The notes under the pieces were generated by a model. That model did not search any database and was not told the origin of the DNA. It was given only the letters and a program-made list of their open reading frames with translations. From the NCBI RefSeq assembly GCF_009730915.1, contig NC_052490.1:31124625-31188624 (forward strand): 64,000 bases of DNA, in the 5' to 3' direction. Both the position numbers and the translations under genes were made by a program. Of this stretch, positions 25,061 through 36,884 are shown one piece after another (within the stretch, counting starts at the first letter, position 1; every line of letters begins with the position of its first letter). Source of the DNA: Dioscorea cayenensis subsp. rotundata. Its lineage: Eukaryota > Streptophyta > Magnoliopsida > Dioscoreales > Dioscoreaceae.

Positions 25061-25620
25061 AACTCAGATTTTTTTGCATGCTTCTAATCCATAAAAACAA
25101 ATTAATTTAAATTTTAAATAGTACTATACAATTATTAAGAAGGATTCTTCTTAGGTTTAGGATAACAAAAATATATGTTTTCATAATTATTGATTCATAG
25201 ATATTAATTTTTTTTTAATAATAGATAAATCATAATTATTATTTAAAATAAAATTACATTAAAAAAAAAAAACAAAGAGGTCAGTTTAAAGTAACAAAAA
25301 CTCAGGTTATTCAAATAAAAAATTTTACATAAAAAGAAAAAAAAAAAAAACTTTTGCTGAGAGATATACCATATTATAAAACCCTCAATAATAACTCATT
25401 AGAAGACCTTCTAAGAAACTTACATGAGATTTAAAAAAATCTGGAAAATAATAATAAATTTTCATATTGAACACATTTTCTTATAGTTTAAAAAAGACTC
25501 TAAAAACCCAATTCCAAGATTCAATCTCATTCCATCAAGCAATTTAGATCCATAAACAAAGTAAGTGGTGAGCTATCAAACACCCATCAATTAATACACA
25601 AATATTAATCTCATAGTGCA
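25061..25620. other. AT-rich spacer upstream of the heat-shock factor
   Basis: A-rich tracts, for example 25259-25272 and 25336-25350. No gene is seen. Confidence 0.45.
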
Positions 25621-25628
25621 AAAATCAA

Positions 25629-25713
25629 AGTCAAAGTCAAAGTCAAAGTCAAACCAAAGATTAATAAGCACTCGTCCCTCTGAGTCTCTGACGCCTCCAA
25701 TCTTCTAGAAGAT
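25629..25713 (+). promoter_or_regulatory. W-box array and palindromic heat-shock element
   Basis: Four head-to-tail AGTCAA units at 25629-25652 read TTGACT on the other strand, the W-box bound by WRKY factors. About 50 bp further on, 25700-25713 is a perfect 14-bp palindrome atcttctagaagat containing TTCnnGAA, the core heat-shock element. Both lie within 260 bp of the heat-shock-factor ATG. The motifs are seen directly; use in vivo is inferred. Confidence 0.5.
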
Positions 25714-25807
25714 CCATGATATCTCATCTCTGCAGCCAAAAAAATATTAAAAAAAAATATATATAAAAAAATAAAAACAAAACAAAAGAGGCCGCGCTTT
25801 GCTTTGT

Positions 25808-25981
25808 ATGCAGTTCATCGAACAAGAAGAAGAAGAAGAAGAAGAAGAAGGTCTAGGGTTTGAGGTTGATCCAGAGGAGCATAGAGAAGATGGCCGTATC
25901 TCATGGAGCTTCGAGCTCCCCCACCTCCAGCTCGAGTTCGCCTGCGCCGTTCCTCATGAAGACGTATCAAATGGTCGATGA
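25808..25981 (+). other. Upstream ORF overlapping the HSF start codon
   Basis: An ATG at 25808 opens a 57-codon frame that encodes a poly-Glu run from a GAA/AGA repeat (25824-25850). It ends at TGA 25979-25981, about 90 bp beyond the HSF ATG and in a different frame. If transcription begins upstream of 25808, scanning ribosomes would meet this ORF first. Repression of HSF translation is an inference. Confidence 0.45.
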
Positions 25982-27583
25982 TCCGGCGACGAACACCATC
26001 GTCTCGTGGAGTTCATCGAACATTAGCTTCGTTGTCTGGAAGTTGGCGGAGTTTTCGCGTGACCTTCTCCCCAAGTACTTCAAGCATAACAATTTCTCCA
26101 GCTTTGTACGCCAGCTCAATACTTATGTGAGTGATTTCAATCTGTTTCTCTTTTTTTCTTTGAAAAAAACAGAAAAAGTATCTAGATTTTAGTCTGAATT
26201 CTTTGTTTATATGGAATTTTTTCAGTCAATTGTATATTTTTTTGTTGATTTGTTCGTCTCTGGATGACAGTGAAGTAGGGCAAGAAAAAAAAATGTTTTT
26301 TTTTTTTTGTTGAATTTATCATTGGCTACTCAATGGTTTGTTTACTTTGTTTTTGATGGTTTGGAGATTGCTGATGATGAGGATGCTGATATGTGTTCTT
26401 GTGAATTTCTCTGTGAATTAATTGGGAACTTGAATTGTATGAGAGAGTTCATACTTTTGCACCATTTTGTAGTGATCGTTTTTTCTCTGTTTTATGAAAG
26501 AACTATGTTTGAATAAGATTGTGGAATTAGAAACTTTTGTGTAGCATTTTCTGTTGTGTTTCAATTGGAATGAAGTTGTATTGTTTGCTTTGGTATCAGG
26601 GTTTCCATAAAATTGATCCAGATCGATGGGAATTTGCGAACGAGGAGTTTGTTAGAGGGCAGAGGCACTTGTTGAGGAATATTCACCGGCGGAAGCCAAT
26701 TCACAGTCACTCTCTGCACCACAACACATCAGCGCCTTTAGCCGAAGATGAAAAACATGAGCTTGAGGAGGAGATTGATAGACTGAAACATGATAAAGAT
26801 ATCCTCTTATTTGAGCTTCAGAAGCATACAATGCAGCAGCAAGGATTGGAGAGCATAATTCAAGTTCTTGAGGAGAGACTGCTGATACTTGAGCAGCGGC
26901 AGAAAGATATCATTGCATTTTTGGCTAAAGTTGTACAGACACCTGGTTTTGTTCCAGATCTTTTTTACCAGTCTAATCTTCATCACAAGAAGAGAAGATT
27001 GCCAAGAATTGATTACTTGTTTGAGGATGACAAGATTGAAGAAAAGCAGATCATTTCGTTCCAGACCGTGAGAATGGATCAGAGAGATATTGGATCTATG
27101 CAGATTCTTGACACAGAATTGTTTGATAATGTTGAGTCATCGATAAGTTCATTGGAGGCCTTTTTCAGCAACGTTAGTGAGGCATCTGGTGAGGACTTAC
27201 AGAATGATGATAGAATACTAAGCCAACCTTGTGCATTATCAGATGAGGCTAATGTGAATACCAATATGAGGCTTTTACCTTCTGAATTGCCTCTTCCTCT
27301 TAGTTTGGGACAGTCTGTGAATCATGTAGGAAATATTGTTGACGAAACCAAGTTATCAGCAAATCATGTGACAGGGACTGCCATTGCCACCTTGCCAACC
27401 AGTGTAAATGATGTATTCTGGGAGCAATTCCTTTCAGAATCTCCTGGTTCATCGGCCTCAAAAGATGCAGATGATAAAATAAGCACTGAAAAGATGATAG
27501 AGAAGACAGTGTGGTGCAGAGAAAGGAATGTTGAACATCTCACAGAACAAATGGGGCATCTCTCTTCAGTAGAGAGAACATGA
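25890..27583 (+). CDS. HSFA4-like: Class A heat-shock transcription factor, HsfA4-like
   Basis: A nuclear activator that binds heat-shock elements as a trimer. Exons 25890-26126 and 26600-27583 give 406 aa. The intron falls inside the DNA-binding domain after RQLNTY, the position conserved across plant HSFs, and exon 2 resumes [20 protein letters not shown]. The order is: DNA-binding domain about 19-113; HR-A/B coiled coil about 130-195 with the long class A spacing; basic nuclear signal [11 protein letters not shown] activator motif [10 protein letters not shown] near 350-358; leucine-rich export-like end HLTEQMGHL. The AHA sequence and overall length fit A4 rather than A1 or A2. HsfA4 members are linked to oxidative-stress and defence-type cell-death responses in other plants. 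The start at 25890 gives the usual short Ser-rich N-terminus. Confidence 0.93.
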
Positions 27584-28449
27584 AGGTAAATCCCCTTTCC
27601 CCTTGTATGTCAAGAAATTTCATATCTTTGCTAGCATTTCTTGCTATACTTCTATATTTCTGTCAAATTTTATTGTTTAATCTTTTCCATGTATATTTGT
27701 TGTTATATATATATATACAGCGTTTCTGTTAGACAATCAAAATGCATCTCATTCAACATAGCCTGCCTCTGCATCTGTTATTGATTGTGAGAAGCCATAA
27801 ATTAATTAGACTCTGGGCAATCATTCTGCTTTAGTTTTTATTAACCCTTGGTCAAGCACACTGCATGTGGGTGAATGTTCTGTCCTTTATTCTCCACGAC
27901 TAAAAATCTTGCTACTTAACTTGATTCTCATTTTCACTTTCATGTTTAAGTGCCACCATTAGACCAGCTATAAATTTGGTGTATGAAATATTGAAAAATG
28001 AACAATTAAACCACATGGGATCATGTGTACTTCCATTAGGGACCCAAATCAACGCACTCTTGTTCACTGGAAAGTCTAAACCATAAACTCAATAATCATA
28101 GCATAAGTATCTCTCCATCTGTACACAAACACAGGGACCCCACTGAATGTCATTTAGTGGCCCAATAGCAATCACCAAAAACCAATGTTTGATATGTGAA
28201 ACATTACAGCCAGTTTTGATTCAAGAAGCCAAACATGCAAACATTACTCCTCACGATCAATGTGATTAGCTGGAGAACACAATTATGATTGATTGAATGT
28301 CCAAAGTCTTTACTTTAGAACTTCAATCACATGGCCAGTAACCAGCAAAATCCTTCATCAACGGCTTTCTGAATTATATATATATGTGTCAATGTGTGTG
28401 TATATCTACAAAACCTCACTCCTAAGAAAGAACAATATTCCTCGTAGCA
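27584..28449. other. HSF 3' flank and PR-1 promoter
   Basis: Contains the probable 3' UTR of the HSF. Just before the PR-1 gene there is an extended TATA-type stretch (28373-28387), about 65 bp upstream of the ATG at 28450. No other gene is seen. Confidence 0.5.
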
Positions 28450-28959
28450 ATGGCTAAATTCCTCATATTTGTCTCATTGGTTACTGTCTTCTTCCTCTTC
28501 AGTGAAGCCAATGCTACTGCTCCTCGAAGAGCTTTAAGCTCCGCAGACACCATTGCCGCCTTCCTCGTCCCGCAGAACACTGTGAGAGCAAAGCTAGGAT
28601 TGCCTCCATTGCAATGGAGCAACAATTTGGTAAAATTCGCAAAGTCATATGCAAACCAGAGAAGAGGTGACTGTGCCTTAATACACTCTACAAGTAACTA
28701 TGGCGAGAACCTCTTCTGGGGCAAAGGAAACCAATGGACAATATCAGACGCCATCGCCGCCTGGGCCGCCGAGCAGGCATACTATACCTATAGTACTAAC
28801 ACATGCTCCCCCGGCGCTGATTGCACACATTACACACAGATGGTGTGGCGGACGACGCAGAGGGTCGGCTGCGTTAAGATCATATGCAACAGCGGCGATA
28901 CCTTCATTATCTGCAACTACGATCCTCATGGCAATGTTATCGGCAGCAGGCCTTACTGA
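28450..28959 (+). CDS. PR1-like: Pathogenesis-related protein 1 (CAP/SCP family)
   Basis: A secreted, intronless 169-aa CAP protein, the usual PR-1 size. The N-terminus (MAKFLIFVSLVTVFFLF, then EANATA) is a signal peptide of about 24 residues. The CAP domain contains the NTVRAKLGLPPLQW start, ALIHSTSNYGENLFWG with conserved His and Glu, THYTQMVWRTTQRVGC, and six cysteines for three disulfides. The C-terminus CNYDPHGNVIGSRPY matches the CNYxPxGNxxxxxPY rule for the CAPE peptide, so cleavage could release PHGNVIGSRPY. PR-1 proteins bind sterols and are salicylate- or pathogen-induced in many plants; that is family knowledge. The next gene downstream is a candidate signalling peptide. Confidence 0.95.
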   Translation: MAKFLIFVSLVTVFFLFSEANATAPRRALSSADTIAAFLVPQNTVRAKLGLPPLQWSNNLVKFAKSYANQRRGDCALIHSTSNYGENLFWGKGNQWTISDAIAAWAAEQAYYTYSTNTCSPGADCTHYTQMVWRTTQRVGCVKIICNSGDTFIICNYDPHGNVIGSRPY

Positions 28960-29287
28960 AAATTCATGCATGTACTGCTACATACTATGTATTTTGGTCA
29001 TAATTTTTGTTTTTTCTGATAATGATGAAATTAAGTGATGTCACTTTCTTCATCTCCAATGTCTGAAAGTTTGAATTCAAAACCATCTCTCAGTCTACCG
29101 CAGCCATGGCATACTTGGAATGAAACACTTTCCTGGAACTTTCCACTTGTCCTGTAATTCATCTCACCTTGGAAATGGCTTTTGGAGAAGTCAGAACACA
29201 ATCTTACCAAACCTTGACCAAATTAAATGAGCATTTTAATGACTCAAATTTGAACGTATCTCTTTAATTTCTCCATCTCTCTTTCTC

Positions 29288-29300
29288 TATATATATCAAT
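29288..29300 (+). promoter_or_regulatory. TATA box of the small peptide gene
   Basis: tatatatatcaat sits 27-39 bp upstream of the ATG at 29327, which would leave only a very short 5' UTR. Confidence 0.4.
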
Positions 29301-29326
29301 AGAATGATCATCAAGACCATGTACCA

Positions 29327-29578
29327 ATGGCCTGCATTAGCAAGAGATCATCAATGGTTCCTTTCATTGTTCTTCTCTTCCTTTCAACCTCTCTGCAAGC
29401 TAGGAAGCTGCTTGAGGAAAAACAAGATGATAAGAAGCTTTTCTCAATGGATGCTGGTTTGATTATCAGTGAACTTGATGGAATGGTTACACTCGGTGTG
29501 CGGCCACCGGCGTCGGAGAAAGCCACCGGCAGTGAGCGGATGCTTGGTTCAGTCCCCAGTCCAGGAATTGGCAATTAG
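29327..29578 (+). CDS. Small secreted peptide precursor, CEP/PIP-like C-terminus
   Basis: An 83-aa intronless ORF built like a plant peptide-hormone precursor. It has a hydrophobic signal peptide (SMVPFIVLLFLSTSLQA, residues about 9-25), a charged variable middle (RKLLEEKQDDKK), and a proline/glycine-rich end SERMLGSVPSPGIGN. The closing SPGIGN resembles the SPGIGH/SPGVGH end of CEP peptides and the GPSPxGxGH end of PIP peptides. Here the final residue is Asn, and the usual CEP core FRPT is not present. In such families the end is cut out, proline-hydroxylated and perceived by LRR receptor kinases. Secretion is well supported; membership of a named family is not certain. Confidence 0.7.
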   Translation: MACISKRSSMVPFIVLLFLSTSLQARKLLEEKQDDKKLFSMDAGLIISELDGMVTLGVRPPASEKATGSERMLGSVPSPGIGN

Positions 29579-29639
29579 TTCCACCAACTATGGATCTTAT
29601 TTAGATCTCTAAATTAGTTATTCTTTCACAATTTTTTTC

Positions 29640-30070
29640 CTTTACTTTTCTACTCAAATATTTTGTAGAAAAATTCATACTGTTTATATATATATATATA
29701 TATAATTCAAGTCAACATCCTTTTTTTCTAAGTGAGTTATTTTTCTTGTTTATCTTTTTGTATGAATGGAGAAAATTAATCACAAGTTAACATTTGGGGG
29801 AAAAAAAAAAGAAAAGATAAACTTTTGAGGTGGGTGGGAAGAGGCCCATTACAGTCAAAGCCACACAATGGTGCTCCATTTTGTATACATTATAAAAGTT
29901 TAAAGGCCATTATGTAACACTGTCTACCCTTAAATAACACCTTTACTTCTCCATTACGGCAGTAGTAGAAGAGATAAAACTATAATGAAAGAGTAGTGAT
30001 TATTTATTCAAAAAAAAAAAAGTAGTGATTCAGTTCGTCAAGGCCCTTCCCGTTTGGACCTCCAAGTCGG

Positions 30071-30116
<46 letters not shown>

Positions 30117-30665
30117 CCATTAATTACATCATATAAAAATGAGACAAGGTAAAAAATTAAATATAAAAATAGTAAGAAAAATAAAAAAAATTAATCTGAT
30201 AAAATTAAGAATATGAGAAAATCACAATTAATAATTTTTTAGTCTATTGATATAAATTTTTTTTACATAAAATATTTGTGTTCATATTAAAATTTATGCA
30301 TGATCCTCATATGATTCATGAAGATAATATCAAAATAAAATTAAAAATATCAAGTTATAAAAAAATATATTAATGATATTTAAAAACAGTTACGGAGATC
30401 ATCCATCTTAAATATCACAGGTTTGGTGTTGAGTGTTGTATGTTTTGTTGACGGCGTGGAGAGTTGAAGGCCATGTTCTGTGTCACTTTGGGCTCAATAA
30501 TAATGCAAGCTGAGCTTATCAATTGTCTTTAATTCTTTTTGAGGATGGAGACCTGAAAAAGACTTGGCTTCATCTTCATATCTCTTTTTCCAAGAATATG
30601 ATTCATGTCCACATTTTATCATTTATGTCCATGCAAGTTATCATTGATTCAATAAATCTTATACC

Positions 30666-30709
<44 letters not shown>

Positions 30710-32330
30710 TAAAAGGTCAGATCTGGATATAGAAAGATATGGAATTAAGAATTTAATGAAAATCTCATGTGCACTATGGAATATGTAAGTTCAAATAATT
30801 AAGTCATCAGAGCATATTCGAATTCTCTCTTACAAAAACCACAATAAAAACATATAATTAATTAAATAATTTAAAAAAAATTAATTAAATAAATTCACTA
30901 AGATTGACAAAGTAGATGAACCATGTTTATTAGAAAGTCAAAGCAATTACATGCCAAGATTACAACAAACAGTACCAACAGCAACGCATCTCACCAAGAC
31001 CTGAAACGACTGCACAACCAAAGTGGAAACAAGCGAAAAACATAGTCCATTAAAAATGGAGCAATCAATACAAAAGAAAACAAACTGTTATTGATTTTGT
31101 TCTCCCGTTTTTGTTTGTTTTGTTTTTTACATATTTTTTGTGTTAATAAATTATATTTTATTTATTAAAAAAATATTATTATTGAAAATCATTATTTTTT
31201 TAAAAAATAACTTTAATTTAATATTTGTTTTATAAATGTCATCTACGTGAGCACAATCAGGACTAGGATATATATATATTTAATAAAGTCGACAATCAAC
31301 AAAGCATTAATTATGATGGCTTGATCAATCCTGTCATGCAACTTTTAAGGGAAGAACAAAAGGTATTTTTTACACAAAACTCTTAAAAATAAATTGTTAT
31401 CTGATATGTTTGAACTCAAAATCTCTCAATCATAAATACGGATAGTTATTAATGGACTAACTCATGATTTTTAACTAGGAAAATATCTATCTCCAACTAA
31501 TTTGACTCAAATTTAACTTATTTAATACCAATTAATATTTATCTCTATGGCTTATCCATCCGAATATGTAATATCTTTTCTTTTCCTTTGTTTAGGATAA
31601 AAAAAAAAGACATATACGGATAAGAGGTGGACTGATGAAAAGCCAACAGAATCCCATCCTATTGAAATCAATTCTGTTTTTTTACTTTTATACCCCTCAT
31701 AAAAATTCCAAAATAATATATCTCCTCCCAAACTTTTTGCGGTCACAAAGGAGCAAGGTATTTAGCACTACTAACCCTATCAGCTAAGAAAAAAAAAATT
31801 GTAGTAACCCTACTGAAGTTCCGAAGAAAAAAAAGTGCAAAGTTAAAGGATTCCATTATAATTATTTGATACTGTCTAGAGTTTATAGTATGTACTAAGA
31901 CAACGAGAGTAAATAGTACCAATAAAGAAAGTTCCATCCAGAACTCAGGGTAGCACTCCATTAAGCATTTTTACCCCGGCTTTTTCTTACAAGGATGTCA
32001 TTGGTGACTTGTTGATCTATGTATCTATTTCCTCTCTCTCTCTCTATGTTCTCCAGTTTTCTGTATCCTTCATCCTCCCTACAACATTTTATATTTTCGG
32101 TCTTATTGCAATTTCTTCATATTTTATTAATTTTAAAAAATATTATTTATATATATATTAAAAAAATTGCATTCATGTACACACTACACATACAATTTTT
32201 TTTTTATATATTATATAGGTTTTAGTGGTTAGGGATGCTACCGTACTAAATGATTGAATCAATTTATTATATACATATATTTTTCCCCCACACTTAAATT
32301 CATTGAATATATATATATATATATATATAT
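29640..32330. other. AT-rich gene desert with microsatellites
   Basis: No supported gene. Contains (TA)n at 29684-29703, about 42 bp of (TA)n at 30074-30115, (ATA)n at 30667-30709, a short (AT)n near 31270 and (AT)n at 32310-32330. Open frames here are low-complexity artefacts. Confidence 0.6.
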
Positions 32331-32334
32331 TCTA

Positions 32335-32945
32335 AACCAACAAATTATTGTCTACCGACATATTGAAAAATAATTTATTAAAAAAAATATTATGTTCAAC
32401 TATTTATTTCGGTCACACATGAACACCAATAAACATTAGGTTGCTTTTACAATTTATTGTAAAGCATTTTTGGACCAACATATCCTGAAAATAATTTTTT
32501 GAGAAATTTCTTGGCCAAATATTTATTTTGGTTCACATGAACACCAACAAATATCATTTTGCTTTTATAATTCTATTTTTCTTCAACAATATTTGTAAGG
32601 TTTTTTTTTAAAATATTCTTATTGTAGAGCAATTTTAGACAAACATATCCTGAAAATAATTTTTTGAGAAATTTCTTGGCCAAATATTTATTTTGGTTCA
32701 CATGAACACCAACAAATATCATTTTGCTTTTACAATTCTATTTTTCTTCAACAATATTTATTAGGTTTTTTTTTTAAATAATCTTATTGTAGAGCAATTT
32801 TAGACCAACATATCCTGAAAATAATTTTTTGAGAAATTTCTTGGCAAAAAATTTATTTTGGTTCACATGAACACCGACAAATATCATTTTGCTTTTACAA
32901 TTCTATTTTTCTTCAACAATATTTGTTAGGTTTTTTTTAATAATT
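32335..32945. repeat. Tandem repeat, unit about 165-175 bp
   Basis: Three well-matched units and a degenerate first one. The marker tatcctgaaa begins at 32481, 32646 and 32821. Each unit runs on through ttgagaaatttcttgg, ggttcacatgaacacc and ttgcttttac. The earlier partial copy from about 32355 is more diverged and shorter. The length is in the range of plant satellite monomers, but the array is very short. Confidence 0.8.
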
Positions 32946-33286
32946 TTGAGATAAAAAAATTCAAACATATACTTAACGGTCAAAACTCAAAAATAAATAA
33001 TTAAATAAATATATAACCTACATATAATTAAAGAAGAAAAAAAAATGTGCTAAAATTAGTAGTTCAATAATATTAATTATATGGTCCCCCACCTGCCTTC
33101 ATGCTTCCCCGCCTTCCAAGTTGTACCCAATAACCAATTCATGCATGTGTTCTTTGTAATTGGGGAGCAATCTAATATTTCCAACCAATTTTCTCGTGTG
33201 TTCTTTTCAACAACTCGGTTGGTGATGTTTTACTTATTTTTGACCTTAATTTCTTTCACGACAACACCACCACCAACAACAAAAAC

Positions 33287-33327
<41 letters not shown>

Positions 33328-33410
33328 AAATGTTAAAAAATTGCTTGTTAGGGAGGTGAACAGCGTGGAGTGCATGTATAAACCCAATAATATTTGTGCT
33401 CTCATCTTGG
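32946..33410. other. AT-rich spacer with (AAT)n
   Basis: Contains (AAT)n at 33286-33327. The 92-aa open frame running through it is low-complexity and not supported. Confidence 0.5.
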
Positions 33411-33411
33411 T

Positions 33412-34090
33412 ACCAGTGGCGGAGCCAGAAATTATAAAGTAGGAGGGTGAACTGAAAAAAAAAATTAACCAATAAAATTTTTATTCTTATTTTTTATTTT
33501 GTTCATATGCTAATTTATAGTTTAGTTTATAAAAATCATGTATCAAACAATAAATTTTTACAAAAACTCTACTATATAATTTTATATGTTATATAATCCA
33601 ATTTGTAAAAAATAAAAACTAAAACATAGATTTTATTTAAAAAAATATACTATATATAAAGTGTTTATAAATTATCAACATATCAAATAATATTTTTTAT
33701 AAATGTTTTTTTAAATTATTATGTTTTAAACTGTAGGTATTAATTTGTTGAAAAAATTGATTTTTTTTTAAAAATAAAAATAAAAAATCCTAAGAAGAGA
33801 TAGAGATATTTTAAACATTAAAAATAAAACTAAAAGAGAAGGAGAAAAATAAAAATAACAAAACCAAAAAAAAAGAAAAAAAAAATATATAAAGAGAGAT
33901 AGCTAATTCGTAAAAAAAAAATAATAATAAATTTAAATAAAAAAGCCCTAAAAAAGATAAAGGCATTTTTAAAAATAAAAAAACAAAACAAAAGAGGGAG
34001 AGAGAGAGAGAGCATGAAAAGGGAGGGGGAGTCACTGGCGACAAGGGGGGCGGCCGCACCCTGCCCCCCTCTTTTTTCCGCCCATGCTTA
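33412..34090. mobile_element. Possible degenerate non-autonomous element
   Basis: It begins with ccagtggcggagccagaaatt and gaggg, a start often seen in dispersed plant repeats. It ends with ccctgcccccctcttttttccgccc (34056-34083), which reads as a diverged inverse of the start (gggcgg...gaggggggcaggg). The interior is AT-rich and non-coding. The inverted-end match is poor and no target duplication was found, so this is tentative. Confidence 0.3.
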
Positions 34091-34966
34091 ATGCTAATTG
34101 AGATTTGAATCCGTCTCCTCAACAAAGACATAGAGTGCATTTGATAAGTGATAAAAAATGAGAGATATCACATCACTAACTCTTTGTCCTTTATTTGATT
34201 TATAAATAGTATTAGAGTACATCACAAGTTGTTAAAAAATATTGTCCCATCAAAACTAGGGTATAACTTTTTAAATGTGATACAACACAACAAATAGACA
34301 GTTTGCCCCTAATTAAAATTAAAAATTACAACATGACCATAATCTAATAAAAAATTTTAGAAATAAAAGAAATATATTTCTTAAAAATTTATTAATTAAT
34401 GTATTTTAGAAATTTAAAAAAATAATTATGGCCTAATAATTTTACAAATTATACAAAAATTAAGTGGTGACTATTAATTAATTGAAGAGTATTATAGTAA
34501 TTTTATAGTTTTTAGTCCAATATTTATTTAAATCAAACAAAAAACAATACAAAATATTTTGTGATTTCCACTAAATATCAAATAAAGAATAGTACAAGTT
34601 TTTGTACTGTATTGTATTCTTTGTGTTGTACCTTGTGTAAATCAGATAGATAAACAACCTACATAATAGGTATGATGTCAGATCCCTATACCCAAGCAGA
34701 GATCAAAAGTTAAATTCTTCACAATATAAAATAAAAGTATATGATAATTTAGGAATTATAAAATTAAAGTATATGATATATTTAAAAAATATGTGTGTTC
34801 CTTCCTGTATGGGACTTATCTACATTTGTATAAAAAAATAATATTAATTTTCGCGCATGGAAAAAAGTCAAAAACACACCACCCAAAGAAAGTGTTTTTT
34901 TTAATTTTAATTTCCGATATCTCATCTTGGACTATGACTTTTAGAAAACTGATGACTCAAAAAGAC

Positions 34967-35006
<40 letters not shown>

Positions 35007-36437
35007 CAACTTATACCAAGAAGCTGCTATCATAAACCTTAGCATGTGAAAAGAAATAAAATTAATTGGCATATCACTTGTTGTGCAAGAGAACACCTTC
35101 GCTCCAACTACTTTTGACCACATTATTTTCACACTTTGAAATGAATTTAATTTTCAACAAGAGACACCCAATTTGACGGGTCTTAGTTATCCTTTAAGTT
35201 TTTCAAACAAAATACCAAATATATTTAATAGTGTTTTTTATTTTAAATACAAAATTAGTGCACAAGCATATGTTGTCCCAATTTCCATTTTAGAGTTTAT
35301 ATGTATATTTAGATTTAAATTTAATGAGCATAATAATTTCTGACTTGCATTATATGATTTACATTATTTTTTTTTATAATAAACATATTTTTACATCAAA
35401 GAATAAAAAAAAAATTATATATACATGTGATAGAAAATCAAATTTTATAATTTTCTCCAATATTTTTAGAACGCTCTTGATTTGTGATACATTATTCATT
35501 TTTTTTTATATTTATTTACAGGTGCTTAATTTAAGAAATAATTAAAAAAACTCTAATATAATATATTTTATGTTAATTGCAAAATAAATAAATAAATTCT
35601 ATCTAGTTTTCATCTAATAAAATATTCATCAATGGATCAACATGCTAAGTGAAATGTTAATATATATGCAAAAGCAAATGAGTAAAAACAAAATATTACT
35701 CTTTTTTATCCTATTTATACTGTCCACTTTAACATATTAACTGAAATTAAAATTAAAAAGACAAATGACATAAAATTATATTATGCTTTCATCATATCTT
35801 AATCCAGTAGTAGCAAAATATTACTCCTATTTATATGCTAATTTTAACATATTCACACACATAAAAACATTTATTGTAAAATATAAGAATAATTAAACAT
35901 GATTTACATTAGAGATAAAAAAAATAAAAAAAATAAAAATTTAATCAATCATAAATTTTTTAAATAAACACATAAAAAACCATTAAAAACTTCAAAAAAA
36001 AAAAACATAAAAAAAAAAGATAAAAGAGAAAAATCCAAATGATAATATAGATTCTATGTCTCTTCAAAAACTTGTGGGTTAAAATGAAATAATCACAATA
36101 AAAATAACCAAAATCTAGAACCTGACTAAGGGCTAGTCCACTGGTAATTATTCGTATTTATAATTAAAAAATTTTGAATTCTAACATTCATTTTTTGGAT
36201 TCTATGTGAGAATTTTTATGTAATAGATATTTTTCAAGCTCTCCTCTAAGGTTACATGACAAGAGAGTTTATTTTTAGACGGTCATTCAAGCCAACGTAA
36301 TTGGTGTATTTTTTTAGTTTGTTACTTATCAATTTTGTCAAAAAAATAAAATATAATAATAATAATAATAAATATATATAAGTCCATTCAAATGGTAAAA
36401 AAGGTGTCAAAAGTTATTACCAAGCTACCGCACAAGT

Positions 36438-36468
<31 letters not shown>

Positions 36469-36480
36469 AAAGAGAAAAAA
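34091..36480. other. AT-rich intergenic DNA
   Basis: Contains (AAT)n at 34967-35004, an (AATA)n-like stretch near 36358-36376 and (AT)n at 36447-36467. No gene is supported. Confidence 0.55.
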
Positions 36481-36593
36481 ATCAATAAAGTGCCAGCATG
36501 GCAGTGGGACCCACAAACAAGAGATGAAGGTCGGTCCAAGTCTCCCACGCGGAGTCTCAGAGGTACCAAAATACAGCTAAACCCAAACCATCT

Positions 36594-36884
36594 CACTCTC
36601 TCTCTCTCTCTCTTTTTTCCCTTCCTGCCCCCCAGCTGGCATCTGCGTGTAGTTCGCTGTCCAACCTTATCCTATTCTATTTCTTTCCTTTTTTTTTTTC
36701 TCCCTCTTTTTTTAATATAAATATAAATATATTTATATTTTATTATTTCTCTTTTTTCCATACATATAAAATCCAAAAACCTATCCATTCCCTTCTCTAC
36801 AAACTCCTCTCTTTCTCTCTCTCTCTCTCTCTCGCGCAAGTCAGAGCACGTTCTCAAAACCCTAACCCTAGATCGCTATCAAAG
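36594..36884 (+). promoter_or_regulatory. CT-rich promoter and 5' UTR of the TPS gene
   Basis: (CT)n at 36594-36612 and (TC)n at about 36805-36832 precede the ATG at 36885. Such pyrimidine tracts are common in plant leaders. The TSS and any leader intron were not determined. Confidence 0.4.

Noticed and set aside
30523-30732. 69-aa frame with a poly-Asn run
   Set aside because: It is an (ATA)n microsatellite read in one frame, with no coding features.
33081-33359. 92-aa frame with poly-Ile
   Set aside because: It reads through an (AAT)n repeat in AT-rich DNA; low complexity.
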